64,000 nt of DNA from Pedobacter gandavensis (GTDB lineage: Bacteria > Bacteroidota > Bacteroidia > Sphingobacteriales > Sphingobacteriaceae). Below the pieces are notes generated by a model, which saw only the letters and a list, made by a program, of their open reading frames with translations, was not told the DNA's origin and did not search any database. Location of the stretch: the NCBI RefSeq assembly GCF_014172405.1, contig NZ_WNXC01000007.1, positions 287,038-351,037 of the forward strand. The letters are read 5' to 3'. A program made the position numbers and the translations under genes. Shown piece after piece: positions 52,150 through 61,900 of this stretch; within the stretch, counting starts at the first letter, position 1, and every line of letters starts with the position of its first letter.

Positions 52150-53694
52150 ATGGACATGTTATCATACCTTACAGTGCTTATCAAAACCCGTAAAGAGGTT
52201 GGGATCCCCGGACTAGGAACGATCTATAAAAAGAAATCACCTGGAAGGTATGATACAGCAACACATTCCTTTTTGCCACCCAGCTTTGTGCTGGATTTCG
52301 ATCCGGAAGTGCTGGAGCAAACATTGCTTATTGATCACATCTGTAAAGAAAGACATATATCTCCAGACTCCGCCAGTTATTTTGTAGATCAGTTTGTTGA
52401 TGAAATTAAAAAACAACTCACTGAACATCAGGAATCCAGTTTAGCGCCTCTAGGCACATTACATCAATCTTCAGGAACACTGAGCTTTAAGCCCTTAAAT
52501 GATCAAAACTTCGGTTTTGATTTTTATGGTTTACCACCTGTCAGAGATGAGCTTTCAGCGCCATCTGTCACAGAGGCTGTTGCTCAAGAAGTAATAACTT
52601 CAGAAACTGGACAGCAGGAGAAGGAACATCAATTGAGAGAAGAACAATTGGATCTTGAAAATAGTAATGCAGACCTTCGGGATGAATCAGCTCCAGTGGT
52701 AACTGAAGCTGTATTTGAAAAAGAAGTAAGCTACGAAGAATCACCGTCTTCGAACGAAACAATAGAAGAAATCGCCGAAGAGCCAATAGCTGAATCTCCA
52801 GAAAATTCTTCAATACAAGAAAAAGAATTAATTCCTGAGCCAGATGAACAACCTATTTTTGAAGAAATAGCAGAAGTTGAAACACCGAAGCAATATACAA
52901 CACAGCCAGTACCACAACCAGAAATTGAAAGCATTGGAAATATAGAAGAGCAACCAGAGGCCATATTTGAAGCATCCTCTGCTCGTCCAAGTATTAATGA
53001 TAGCTATGCTCAGGCCAACAAAACTGCTGAGGCGCCAATTCCAGTTATCACTCCAATACCAGTAGATGTTAAAGCAGTCGACAATGCCGGTTTCTACAAC
53101 TCAAATGATGAGCCTGAGGAAAGGTCTGGCATTCCACTTTATCTGAAAATCTTAATTGCACTTTTACTAGTGCTTATTGGATTGGTAGCAGGATATTTTA
53201 TCCGACCTGACCTATTTGACCCCATTTTAAAAGTAGGTAAAGATCCTATCGTTGTTCCGGTAACAGTCAGAAATAGCACAGAAGCTGCACAGCAAATCAC
53301 AGATTCTCTTGCTTATGCAGATAGTATAAAAAATACTTTAGCACTAAAAGACTCAGTAAAAAAAGATACAGCTATAACGGCCACGCCAACAAACACAACA
53401 CAGGCCAGCGACTCTAAAGCTGTGCAGACTAATACCTCTGCAACACAAACCGCCACGACTTTTGAAATTATTGGTGCTTCAGTAGCCAATCAAAAAGAGG
53501 CAGATCGTTTTATTTCCCAAATGAAATCTCTGGGCTTAAATGCAAAGGCTATTCCCCCTATTCCTGGGAAAAAGAAAATAAAAATTAGCATTGGAACGTT
53601 TAATGACTATAACAGCGCAGATGCAGAAAGACCTGTACTGGAGAAAAAATTAGGCATTAAAGATTTATACATACACACAAACAAACCATTATAA
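52150..53694 (+). CDS. HU-CCDC81 / transmembrane / SPOR domain protein
   Basis: 514 residues from ATG 52150; a TTG at 52114 is rejected because the HU-CCDC81 domain begins at MDMLSYLTVLIKTRKEVGIPGLGTIY. Order: two HU-like domains (about 1-60 and 65-130), a Glu/Pro-rich acidic linker (about 135-320), one membrane helix (about 330-350, LKILIALLLVLIGLVAGYFI), a Ser/Thr linker, and a C-terminal SPOR domain (about 437-512). HU would face the cytoplasm and DNA, while SPOR binds denuded septal peptidoglycan. The topology is that of FtsN with an added DNA-binding part. The operon links it to a Tol-like motor. Confidence 0.9.
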   Translation: MDMLSYLTVLIKTRKEVGIPGLGTIYKKKSPGRYDTATHSFLPPSFVLDFDPEVLEQTLLIDHICKERHISPDSASYFVDQFVDEIKKQLTEHQESSLAPLGTLHQSSGTLSFKPLNDQNFGFDFYGLPPVRDELSAPSVTEAVAQEVITSETGQQEKEHQLREEQLDLENSNADLRDESAPVVTEAVFEKEVSYEESPSSNETIEEIAEEPIAESPENSSIQEKELIPEPDEQPIFEEIAEVETPKQYTTQPVPQPEIESIGNIEEQPEAIFEASSARPSINDSYAQANKTAEAPIPVITPIPVDVKAVDNAGFYNSNDEPEERSGIPLYLKILIALLLVLIGLVAGYFIRPDLFDPILKVGKDPIVVPVTVRNSTEAAQQITDSLAYADSIKNTLALKDSVKKDTAITATPTNTTQASDSKAVQTNTSATQTATTFEIIGASVANQKEADRFISQMKSLGLNAKAIPPIPGKKKIKISIGTFNDYNSADAERPVLEKKLGIKDLYIHTNKPL

Positions 53695-53697
53695 ATT

Positions 53698-54408
53698 ATG
53701 ATCGCATTAATACAGGGTGCTAATGATAGCCTTAACAAAATTGTTGATACCGCTAATAACGCCAGTCAAGCCGTAACTGCAGCAGCTCCCGAACTACATT
53801 TCATCGACCTACTGTTTAAAGGTGGATGGGTAATGATCCCCCTAGCCTTCCTTGCATTTGCTGGATTGGTTATTTTTGTTGAAAGATACCTGACCATCAG
53901 AAAAGCCTCTAAAACAGAGTCAAATCTGATGCTTCATATTAAACAATATATTCATGAAGGTAGATTGGATAATGCCATCACTTTATGTAGAAACAATAGC
54001 TCTCCATTAGCCAGAATGCTGGAGAAAGGATTGAAAAGAATTGGTCGTCCAATCAAAGACATTGAAGCTGCAATTGAAAATAATGGTAAATTGGAGGTAT
54101 CCAAATTAGAGAAAAACATTGGTATCCTTGGAATTATTGCCGGTATTGCACCGATGCTTGGTTTCGTAGGTACAATTATTGGAGTAATCACCATTTTCCA
54201 TGATGTATCCATTAAAGGAGCAATCGAAATTGGAACCATCTCTGGTGGTCTTTATACCAAAATGATCACTTCTGCAACAGGTTTGATCATCGGTATCATC
54301 GCTTATGTATTGTATCACATCCTAAATATGATGGTAGAACGTATCATCTTAAGAATGGAAACTGACGCTATTGAGTTCATCGATCTATTAGAGGAGCCAG
54401 GAAAATAA
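53698..54408 (+). CDS. ExbB/TolQ/MotA family proton channel
   Basis: 236 residues, three membrane helices: about 43-63 (GWVMIPLAFLAFAGLVIFVERYL), and two after the cytoplasmic loop (LGIIAGIAPMLGFVGTIIGVITIF; ATGLIIGIIAYVLYHILNMMV). The GFVGTIIG motif and the intramembrane Thr/Gly are family hallmarks. It makes a pentamer that passes protons to energise a TonB/TolA-type protein. It starts 3 bp after the HU-SPOR gene and overlaps the ExbD gene by one base. Confidence 0.95.
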   Translation: MIALIQGANDSLNKIVDTANNASQAVTAAAPELHFIDLLFKGGWVMIPLAFLAFAGLVIFVERYLTIRKASKTESNLMLHIKQYIHEGRLDNAITLCRNNSSPLARMLEKGLKRIGRPIKDIEAAIENNGKLEVSKLEKNIGILGIIAGIAPMLGFVGTIIGVITIFHDVSIKGAIEIGTISGGLYTKMITSATGLIIGIIAYVLYHILNMMVERIILRMETDAIEFIDLLEEPGK

Positions 54409-54809
54409 TGAATCTACGTAAAAGAAATAAAGGAACTGTAGAGGTTCATACTTCCGCACTGAATGATATCATGTTCTTCCTCATGTTGTTTTTCCTGCTT
54501 GCTTCGGCTGCAGTGAATCCCCAAGTGGTGAAATTGTTATTACCAAGGTCAGAATCCGGACAACAATCTGCTGCACAGAAAACCGTTACCGTATCCATAG
54601 ATGAAAAGTTGAATTATTATGTAGATAAAGAACGTACCACACTTGAGGGGATTCTTCCTGCAATTGAGGCCTACCAAAAAGCATCTCCAGATCTAACCAT
54701 TGTACTTTATGTAGCCAGAGGAGTTTCCATCGAAAATACCATGTTAGTATTTGATGTAGCTAACAAATTAAAACTTAAAGTTGTACTCGCTGTAGAGCCT
54801 AAGAAATAA
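54408..54809 (+). CDS. ExbD/TolR family protein
   Basis: 133 residues. A single membrane helix carries the essential Asp20 in ALNDIMFFLMLFFLLASA, followed by a compact periplasmic domain (VTVSIDEKLNYYVDKE). With the upstream channel it makes the motor. Start and stop both overlap neighbours by one base (TAATG), so translation is tightly coupled. Confidence 0.94.
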   Translation: MNLRKRNKGTVEVHTSALNDIMFFLMLFFLLASAAVNPQVVKLLLPRSESGQQSAAQKTVTVSIDEKLNYYVDKERTTLEGILPAIEAYQKASPDLTIVLYVARGVSIENTMLVFDVANKLKLKVVLAVEPKK

Positions 54810-55624
54810 TGACGTACCCAAAGGAAGAAAATAATTATCCTAAAGCAGTAGCCATCTCTACTGGTATTATGATTGCCCTCATCGCATTGAGTTTCTTCAT
54901 TGTGATTGGTTCATTCCAACCTCCTGTGGAAGCAGGAATGGGTGGGATGGTGGTCAACTACGGAACCTCCGTAACCGGAATGGGAACCGATTATACCAGT
55001 ATTGAGGAGCCCTCTGCGGATCCTAATGCCAATCAAAAGGCACCAGATAAAGTGGTTCCAGTGGAACCCACCAAGGAGACCCCCACTCAGCAAAATAGCA
55101 CAAAGGAAATTGTCACTCAAAGTACTGAAGATGCTGTGAGTGTGAATACAAAAAGTAGTCCTAAGAATGCCGCTCCTACTGCAACAGTGGAAAGTAAACC
55201 CGCTAAGCCAGTCATCAACCAAAATGCCCTTTATAAAGGCAAAGCAAATAAAGGTACTGGTGGCGGTGATGGAACAGGAACAACTCCTGGAAATCAAGGC
55301 GACAAAGACGGTGATCCACTGGCCAACAATTATGGCGAAGGTGGATCTGGATTCGGTGAAACCCCTATTGCACTTAGAAAGTTCACCAATTTAGTGACAC
55401 CGCAAGATGATGGTCAGAAAACCGGAAAAATTGCAGTAAGGATTAAGATCAATAAAAGTGGTATCGTTATCGATGCAACTCCCGGAGTAAAAGGAACTAC
55501 CCTTAACGATAGAGAATTATGGCAAAAATGCAGAGAAGCTGTGATGGGAGCCCGTTTAACGCAGGCTGATAATGCCCCTGATGTTCAGATCGGTGTGGTC
55601 GTATTCAATTTTAAGGTAAAATAA
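54809..55624 (+). CDS. TonB/TolA-like energy transducer
   Basis: 271 residues. One N-terminal membrane helix (about 14-34), a long Pro/Thr/Lys/Gly-rich periplasmic spacer (about 55-180, with GTGGGDGTGTTPG), and a C-terminal TonB-like domain (about 185-271, with KIAVRIKINKSGIVIDATPG and WQKCREAVMGARL). It transmits motor energy across the periplasm. The barrel gene at 50391 and the SPOR/TPR proteins in the same operon are candidate partners. Whether it is functionally TonB or TolA cannot be told from sequence. Confidence 0.9.
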   Translation: MTYPKEENNYPKAVAISTGIMIALIALSFFIVIGSFQPPVEAGMGGMVVNYGTSVTGMGTDYTSIEEPSADPNANQKAPDKVVPVEPTKETPTQQNSTKEIVTQSTEDAVSVNTKSSPKNAAPTATVESKPAKPVINQNALYKGKANKGTGGGDGTGTTPGNQGDKDGDPLANNYGEGGSGFGETPIALRKFTNLVTPQDDGQKTGKIAVRIKINKSGIVIDATPGVKGTTLNDRELWQKCREAVMGARLTQADNAPDVQIGVVVFNFKVK

Positions 55625-55653
55625 AAACCTGGTATTCTTTTCAGAACTCCAAA

Positions 55654-56940
55654 ATGAACTATAAACAAACCCTTGATTACTTGTACAGTAAACTACCAAT
55701 GTTTACTCGTGTTGGCGCAATAGCCTATAGAAAAGACCTACACAACACCATCGCTATGTGCGAACAACTGGGAAATCCGCAGGACAAATTTAAAACCATA
55801 CATGTAGGTGGAACCAATGGCAAAGGTTCCACTTCACATATGCTTGCGGCCATCCTTCAACAGGCAGGATACAAGACAGGATTGTACACCTCTCCTCACC
55901 TCAAAGATTTCAGAGAACGCATTAGAATTAATGGTGAAATGATCCCTGAAAACTTTGTTATTGATTTTGTCAAAGATCAGCAGAGTTTAATGGAAAAACT
56001 TCAACCTTCTTTTTTTGAGGTTACTGTAGCCATGGCTTTTTCCCATTTTGAAAAGGAGAAGGTAGATATTGCGATCATCGAAGTTGGCCTAGGGGGGAGA
56101 ATAGATTCTACTAATATTATTAATCCGGAACTTTCGGTAATTACCAATATCAGCCTTGACCATACCAATATTCTAGGGACTACCCTGCCGGAAATTGCAA
56201 CAGAAAAAGCTGGAATTATTAAAAAAAATGTACCTATAGTCATCGGAGAAACACAACCGGAAACCAAGGACATATTTATAAAAAAAGCGACTGAAACCAA
56301 TAGTCCTATCTATTTTGCAGATCAGGAATTACAACTTCAGCTACTTCAAAACACAGGTAAACACCTAAATGTGGCCATTTCCAATGGAACTACCACATTA
56401 TATCCGCATTTGGAATTAGACCTCAATGGTAGCTATCAGCGTAAAAATATACTAACTGTAGTTGAAGCTATTCAAATCTTAAAACAACTAGGTTTTCAAA
56501 TTGACAACGAGGCCGTTTATACAGCTTTAAAGAATGTAAAAGGAATAACCGGATTACAAGGAAGGTGGCAAATGTTAAGCGAAAACCCTTTAGTGATCTG
56601 TGATACCGGGCATAATATTGCAGGCATCACAGAAGTCATGAAAAACATCAATGATACTCCGCACGACCAGTTACACATCGTCATTGGGATGGTTAAAGAT
56701 AAAGACATCAGTGGTGTTTTACAGCTACTACCAAAAGATGCACATTATTATTTTTGTCAACCTGAATTAGAAAGAGCATTACCTGCTACAGAGTTAGCAG
56801 AACAGGCTAAAAATTATAATTTAATAGGCGATGTATTTCTTAATGTTCAATTGGCGTTTCATGCTGCAAAGGACAACGCTAATGCTAACGACCTAGTATT
56901 CATAGGAGGAAGTACTTTTGTAGTCGCTGAAGTACTATAA
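55654..56940 (+). CDS. folC: Folylpolyglutamate synthase / dihydrofolate synthase
   Basis: 428 residues, Mur-ligase family. The P-loop is HVGGTNGKGSTSHML, followed by the substrate loop TSPHLKDFRERI, GLGGRIDSTN, and SLDHTNILG. It adds glutamate to dihydropteroate or folates with ATP. It follows the TonB-like gene by 29 bp, probably as the last gene of the operon. The linkage of folC to this envelope cluster looks like genomic habit and not a shared pathway. Confidence 0.95.
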   Translation: MNYKQTLDYLYSKLPMFTRVGAIAYRKDLHNTIAMCEQLGNPQDKFKTIHVGGTNGKGSTSHMLAAILQQAGYKTGLYTSPHLKDFRERIRINGEMIPENFVIDFVKDQQSLMEKLQPSFFEVTVAMAFSHFEKEKVDIAIIEVGLGGRIDSTNIINPELSVITNISLDHTNILGTTLPEIATEKAGIIKKNVPIVIGETQPETKDIFIKKATETNSPIYFADQELQLQLLQNTGKHLNVAISNGTTTLYPHLELDLNGSYQRKNILTVVEAIQILKQLGFQIDNEAVYTALKNVKGITGLQGRWQMLSENPLVICDTGHNIAGITEVMKNINDTPHDQLHIVIGMVKDKDISGVLQLLPKDAHYYFCQPELERALPATELAEQAKNYNLIGDVFLNVQLAFHAAKDNANANDLVFIGGSTFVVAEVL

Positions 56941-57063
56941 AATCTTTACATAATAGTAATATCAAAACCTACTTCGATTCAGTACCTTTAAAAATTCCTT
57001 AACACAAAAATATGATTCGTTTATTTAATGATAAACGAATCTTTGCTTTTAAAATAATACAGA

Positions 57064-58731
57064 ATGAAAAAAGTTTACCTGTTATTTTCTGCACTACTTA
57101 TTACCTGTAGTGTATCAATGGCACAAAAGAAAACAGCTACTGTTTCTAAAAAAGATTTTCCGGCATCAGTTGACAGACCGAAGTTGGTTGTTGGTCTCGT
57201 TATCGATCAAATGAGATGGGATTATCTTTACCGTTATTATAGCAGATATTCTGCCGGAGGTTTCAAAAGACTAATCAATGAAGGTTTCTCTGCAGAGAAT
57301 ACTTTTATCCCTTATACCCCTACTTATACCGCATGTGGTCATGCAAGTATCTATACAGGATCTGTTCCCGCAATCAACGGAATCATCGGTAATGATTGGT
57401 ATGATCAACAAATTGGACGTAATGTTTATTGTGCAGAAGACACCAGCGTAACAAGTGTTGGAAGTACCACAATGGCTGGTATGATGTCTCCAAAAAACAT
57501 GTTGACTACAACCATTACTGACGAACTTCGTCTGGCAACAAATTTCAAGGGAAAAGTAATTGGTATCTCATTAAAAGATCGTGGATCTATCCTGCCAGCT
57601 GGACATTCAGCGAATGCAGCCTATTGGTTTGATGGACAAACCGGCGACTGGATTACCAGCACTTATTATATGTCTTCACTCCCAACATGGATGCAGGACT
57701 ACAATAAAATTAAGCTAGTTAATAAGTTTTATGAGAAAAACTGGCCAACTTTATACCCAATTGAAACCTATACCCAAAGCACAGCAGACGATAAAAACTA
57801 TGAAGGAAAAGCGAGAGGAGAACAGAGCCCAACATTTCCTCATCCTTTAAAATTGTACATGGGAAAAAACTATGAGATGATCAAAAGTACACCTTATGGA
57901 AATACCATGACTTTAGATCTCGCTAAATTAGCCATTCTCTCTGAAGACCTTGGACAAGATAACACCACCGACTTTCTTGCTGTGAGTTGCTCTTCTACAG
58001 ATTATGTTGGTCACCAATATGGTCCGAACTCCATCGAAGCAGAAGATACGTACTTAAGATTAGACAAAGACCTTGCAGATTTTTTTGAGTACCTGGATAG
58101 TAAAGTAGGTAAAGGAAATTACTTATTTTTCTTATCTGCAGACCATGGTGCAGCACATGTACCAGGTTTTATGGCTGAAAATAAATTGCCAGGTGGTACT
58201 GTTGACGACGGTCCAGTAATGAAAGAATTAAATGGACAATTAGAAGCAAAATTTGGACTTAAAAAGGCCATCATTAAATCGATGAACAATCAAATCTATT
58301 TTGACCATAAATTGATCAACAATGCGAAAGCAGATTTTGATGCCATTAAAGCTTTCAGCATTGAATTTTTAAAAACTCAAACAGGCTTCATGAATGCTGT
58401 AGATTTAGATAAAGTTGGAGCAAGTACATTACCTGAACCGATTAAAACACGAATAACTAACGGTTACAATGCGAGAAGAAGTGGAGATATTTATTTTATC
58501 CTGCAATCAAATTATTTCGATAGCAACAGTAAAACAGGAACAACTCATGGTTCATGGAATCCCTACGACTCCCACATCCCATGTGTATTTATGGGTTGGA
58601 ATGTAAAACCAGGGAAAACAAATAAAACACATTACATGACAGACATCGCTGCTACATTAGCGGCTATGTTACACATACAAATGCCTAGCGGTTGTGTTGG
58701 AGAACCTATCACGGAGCTTACTCACCAATAA
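57064..58731 (+). CDS. PafA-like alkaline phosphatase family protein
   Basis: 555 residues with a signal peptide ending at SVSMAQ. Alkaline-phosphatase superfamily fold: metal ligand region LVIDQMRWDYLYRY (Asp48), likely nucleophile Thr89 in YTACGHASIYTG, LSADHGAAHVPG, and C-terminal THGSWNPYDSHIPCVFMG. It matches the Ca-independent phosphate monoesterase PafA of Bacteroidota, a periplasmic enzyme releasing phosphate from many monoesters. It is a single gene; AATCTTTG at about 57039-57046 is a near -7 box. Confidence 0.93.
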   Translation: MKKVYLLFSALLITCSVSMAQKKTATVSKKDFPASVDRPKLVVGLVIDQMRWDYLYRYYSRYSAGGFKRLINEGFSAENTFIPYTPTYTACGHASIYTGSVPAINGIIGNDWYDQQIGRNVYCAEDTSVTSVGSTTMAGMMSPKNMLTTTITDELRLATNFKGKVIGISLKDRGSILPAGHSANAAYWFDGQTGDWITSTYYMSSLPTWMQDYNKIKLVNKFYEKNWPTLYPIETYTQSTADDKNYEGKARGEQSPTFPHPLKLYMGKNYEMIKSTPYGNTMTLDLAKLAILSEDLGQDNTTDFLAVSCSSTDYVGHQYGPNSIEAEDTYLRLDKDLADFFEYLDSKVGKGNYLFFLSADHGAAHVPGFMAENKLPGGTVDDGPVMKELNGQLEAKFGLKKAIIKSMNNQIYFDHKLINNAKADFDAIKAFSIEFLKTQTGFMNAVDLDKVGASTLPEPIKTRITNGYNARRSGDIYFILQSNYFDSNSKTGTTHGSWNPYDSHIPCVFMGWNVKPGKTNKTHYMTDIAATLAAMLHIQMPSGCVGEPITELTHQ

Positions 58732-58791
58732 AATTCAATAGCAATTCCCCTCGAACTAAAAGGGTGTTGACTACTTAAAATCCATAGATTT

Positions 58792-58829
58792 AAAAGACCG
58801 CCAGGGTTAATTTCCTGACGGTCTTTTTT
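58792..58829 (+). terminator. Terminator of the phosphatase gene
   Basis: 14-bp stem AAAAGACCGCCAGG/CCTGACGGTCTTTT with one mismatch, 8-base loop, then T-run. Confidence 0.85.
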
Positions 58830-58886
58830 ATGAGCTTCACATTTGTATTGATTTAGCTATGCTCACCACCTAAGGCTAGATTTTGT

Positions 58887-58894
58887 TACATTTG
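58887..58894 (+). promoter_or_regulatory. -7 box of icmF
   Basis: TACATTTG, exact match to TAnnTTTG, 23 bp before the ATG; the -33 box is not evident. Confidence 0.5.
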
Positions 58895-58917
58895 TTTACC
58901 AACTATAAAACCATTCT

Positions 58918-61900
58918 ATGGAGAAAATCGAGATCTATAAACCTAAAAATAAAATACGTTTTGTAACTGCAGCAGCTTTATTTGACGGACATGATGCTAC
59001 GATTAACATTATGCGTCGAATTTTGCAATCTTCAGGAGCAGAAGTCATCCACCTTGGACACAACCGTTCTGTGGAAGAAGTAGTAAACTGCGCGATTCAA
59101 GAAGATGTACAAGGAATTGCCATGACCTCTTATCAGGGTGGTCATATTGAATATTTCAAATACATGTATGATCTATTACAGGAACGTGGTTCTTCCCACA
59201 TCAAAATTTTTGCTGGTGGTGGTGGTGTAATTCTCCCTTCGGAAATTGCAGAATTACAGGAATATGGAATTACCAGAATTTATTCCCCTGATGATGGTCG
59301 TAAAATGGGCCTTCAGGGAATGATCAATAATATGCTTGAGCAGACAGACTATATAACAGTAACCAGTCTGAACGGGGAACTTAAATCTATCCCACAAAAA
59401 AATATTAAAAGTATAGCTTCAGCAATTACCGTTGCTGAAAATGATCCAGAGGGCGCACAATCCTTTGTAGATGAACTAAAGAAACTCACCTTAAAAAACC
59501 AGGCGCCGGTACTGGGCATTACAGGAACTGGTGGATCAGGAAAATCTTCGTTGGTAGATGAATTAGTTAGGCGCTTCCTAATGGAAGTTCAAGACAAAAC
59601 CATGGCAATTATCTCCGTAGATCCTTCAAAACGAAAAACCGGTGGTGCATTACTTGGAGATAGGATTCGTATGAACGCCATCAATAACCCAAGGATTTAT
59701 ATGCGTTCTCTAGCCACCAGACAAGCCAATTTAGCGCTATCAAAAAATGTTCAAGAGAGCATTGACATCTGTAAAGCCGCCGGGTATGACCTTATAATAG
59801 TAGAAACCTCTGGAATTGGTCAATCAGATACGGAAATAACCGAACATTGTGATGTTTCCCTTTATGTCATGACACCAGAATTTGGTGCGGCCACCCAATT
59901 GGAAAAAATTGACATGCTCGATTTTGCCGATTTGGTAGCAATCAATAAATTTGATAAACGTGGTGCTTTGGATGCGCTACGTGATGTACGTAAACAGTAC
60001 AAACGCAACCACAACCTTTTCGATGCAAAAGATGAAGATATCCCAGTTTTTGGCACCATGGCTTCCCAATTCAATGATCCAGGAATGAATAATCTTTTCT
60101 CCGCGCTTATGGCCAAAATTAAAGAGAAAACAAAGGTTGACTTTAACGCACATATCGAACTCAGTTCTGCACAGTCTGAAAAAATATACATTATTCCTCC
60201 TGACCGAATCAGGTATCTCGCAGAAATTGCTGAGGCCAGTCAAACTTATAATGAATGGGTGGAAAAGCAAAGTACTATTGCTAGAAAATTGTATCAATTA
60301 CAAGGTGTACTACAACTTTCCAAGGAAGAGAAATTAAATAAAGAGCTTCCAGGCACCGTAAACATCTCCCATGCTTTACAAGATGTTTACCAACATTTGG
60401 AAGAACAATTGGATGGTGAATGTAAAAAACTGCTCCGCCAATGGCCAGATACCAAAATCAAATACAAGCAAGAGTTTTTCGTTTATAAAGTAAGAGAGAA
60501 AGAAATCAAGCAACCTTTATTTTATGAATCCCTATCCAAGTTAAAAATCCCAAAAGTTTCATTACCCCGCTATGAAGATTGGGGAGATATTTTACGTTGG
60601 TTACTTACTGAAAATGTACCAGGAGAGTTTCCATATGCTGCAGGAGTTTTTCCACTCAAACGTGATGGAGAAGACCCTACCCGCATGTTTGCTGGTGAGG
60701 GTGGGCCAGAACGAACCAATAAAAGATTCCACTATGTATCCTTAGGACAACCTGCACACCGTCTTTCTACTGCATTCGATTCCGTAACATTGTACGGCGA
60801 AGATCCACATATCAGACCAGACATTTATGGCAAAATTGGTAATTCTGGAGTGAGTATTGCTACCTTAGATGATGCAAAAAAACTTTACTCTGGATTTGAT
60901 CTGTGTGCTCCATCTACCTCTGTATCTATGACAATTAATGGCCCGGCTCCGATGTTGCTTGGTTTCTTTATGAATGCCGCCATAGATCAACAATGCGAAA
61001 AATATATCTTAGAACAAGGGCTTCAGCAAGAAGTAGAGGCTAAAATAAATACCCTATACAAATCAAAAGGAATCCAGAGGCCAAGTTATAGTGGTTTACT
61101 ACCAGAAGGTAACAATGGCTTAGGACTGATGCTACTTGGTGTAACTGGTGATGAAGTATTACCGGAAGAAGTTTATGCGAAGATCAGAGCTCATGCTATT
61201 AGTACTGTGAGAGGAACCGTGCAGGCAGATATACTTAAAGAGGATCAGGCTCAAAACACCTGTATCTTCTCCACAGAGTTCGCCCTTAGAATGATGGGTG
61301 ACATCCAAAGTTATTTCATAACTGAAAAAGTACGTAATTTCTATTCTGTATCTATTTCAGGTTACCATATTGCTGAAGCTGGTGCTAATCCAATATCACA
61401 ACTAGCCTTTACTTTAAGCAACGGCTTTACTTTTGTAGAATATTACCTCAGCAGAGGAATGAACATTGATGATTTCGCACCTAACCTATCCTTTTTCTTC
61501 TCCAATGGAATTGATCCAGAGTATTCAGTAATTGGAAGAGTAGCCAGACGAATCTGGGCCAAAGCTATTAAGAATAAATACAAAGGAAATGACCGTTCTC
61601 AAAAGTTGAAATATCACATTCAGACTTCTGGCAGGTCATTACATGCACAGGAAATTGATTTTAATGATATCCGAACTACATTGCAAGCATTATATGCAAT
61701 CTATGACAACTGTAATTCCCTACATACGAATGCCTACGATGAAGCAATCACCACACCCACTGAGGAATCAGTTCGTAGAGCGATGGCTATTCAACTCATC
61801 ATTAACCGCGAATTAGGTTTGGCAAAAAATGAGAACCCATTACAGGGTGCATTTATTATTGAAGACCTAACTGATTTAGTAGAAGAGGCAGTATTACAGG

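Noticed and set aside
54911..55297. 128-codon ORF opposite the TonB-like gene
   Set aside because: Shadow of the low-complexity TonB spacer; His/Cys/Ser-rich, no domain.
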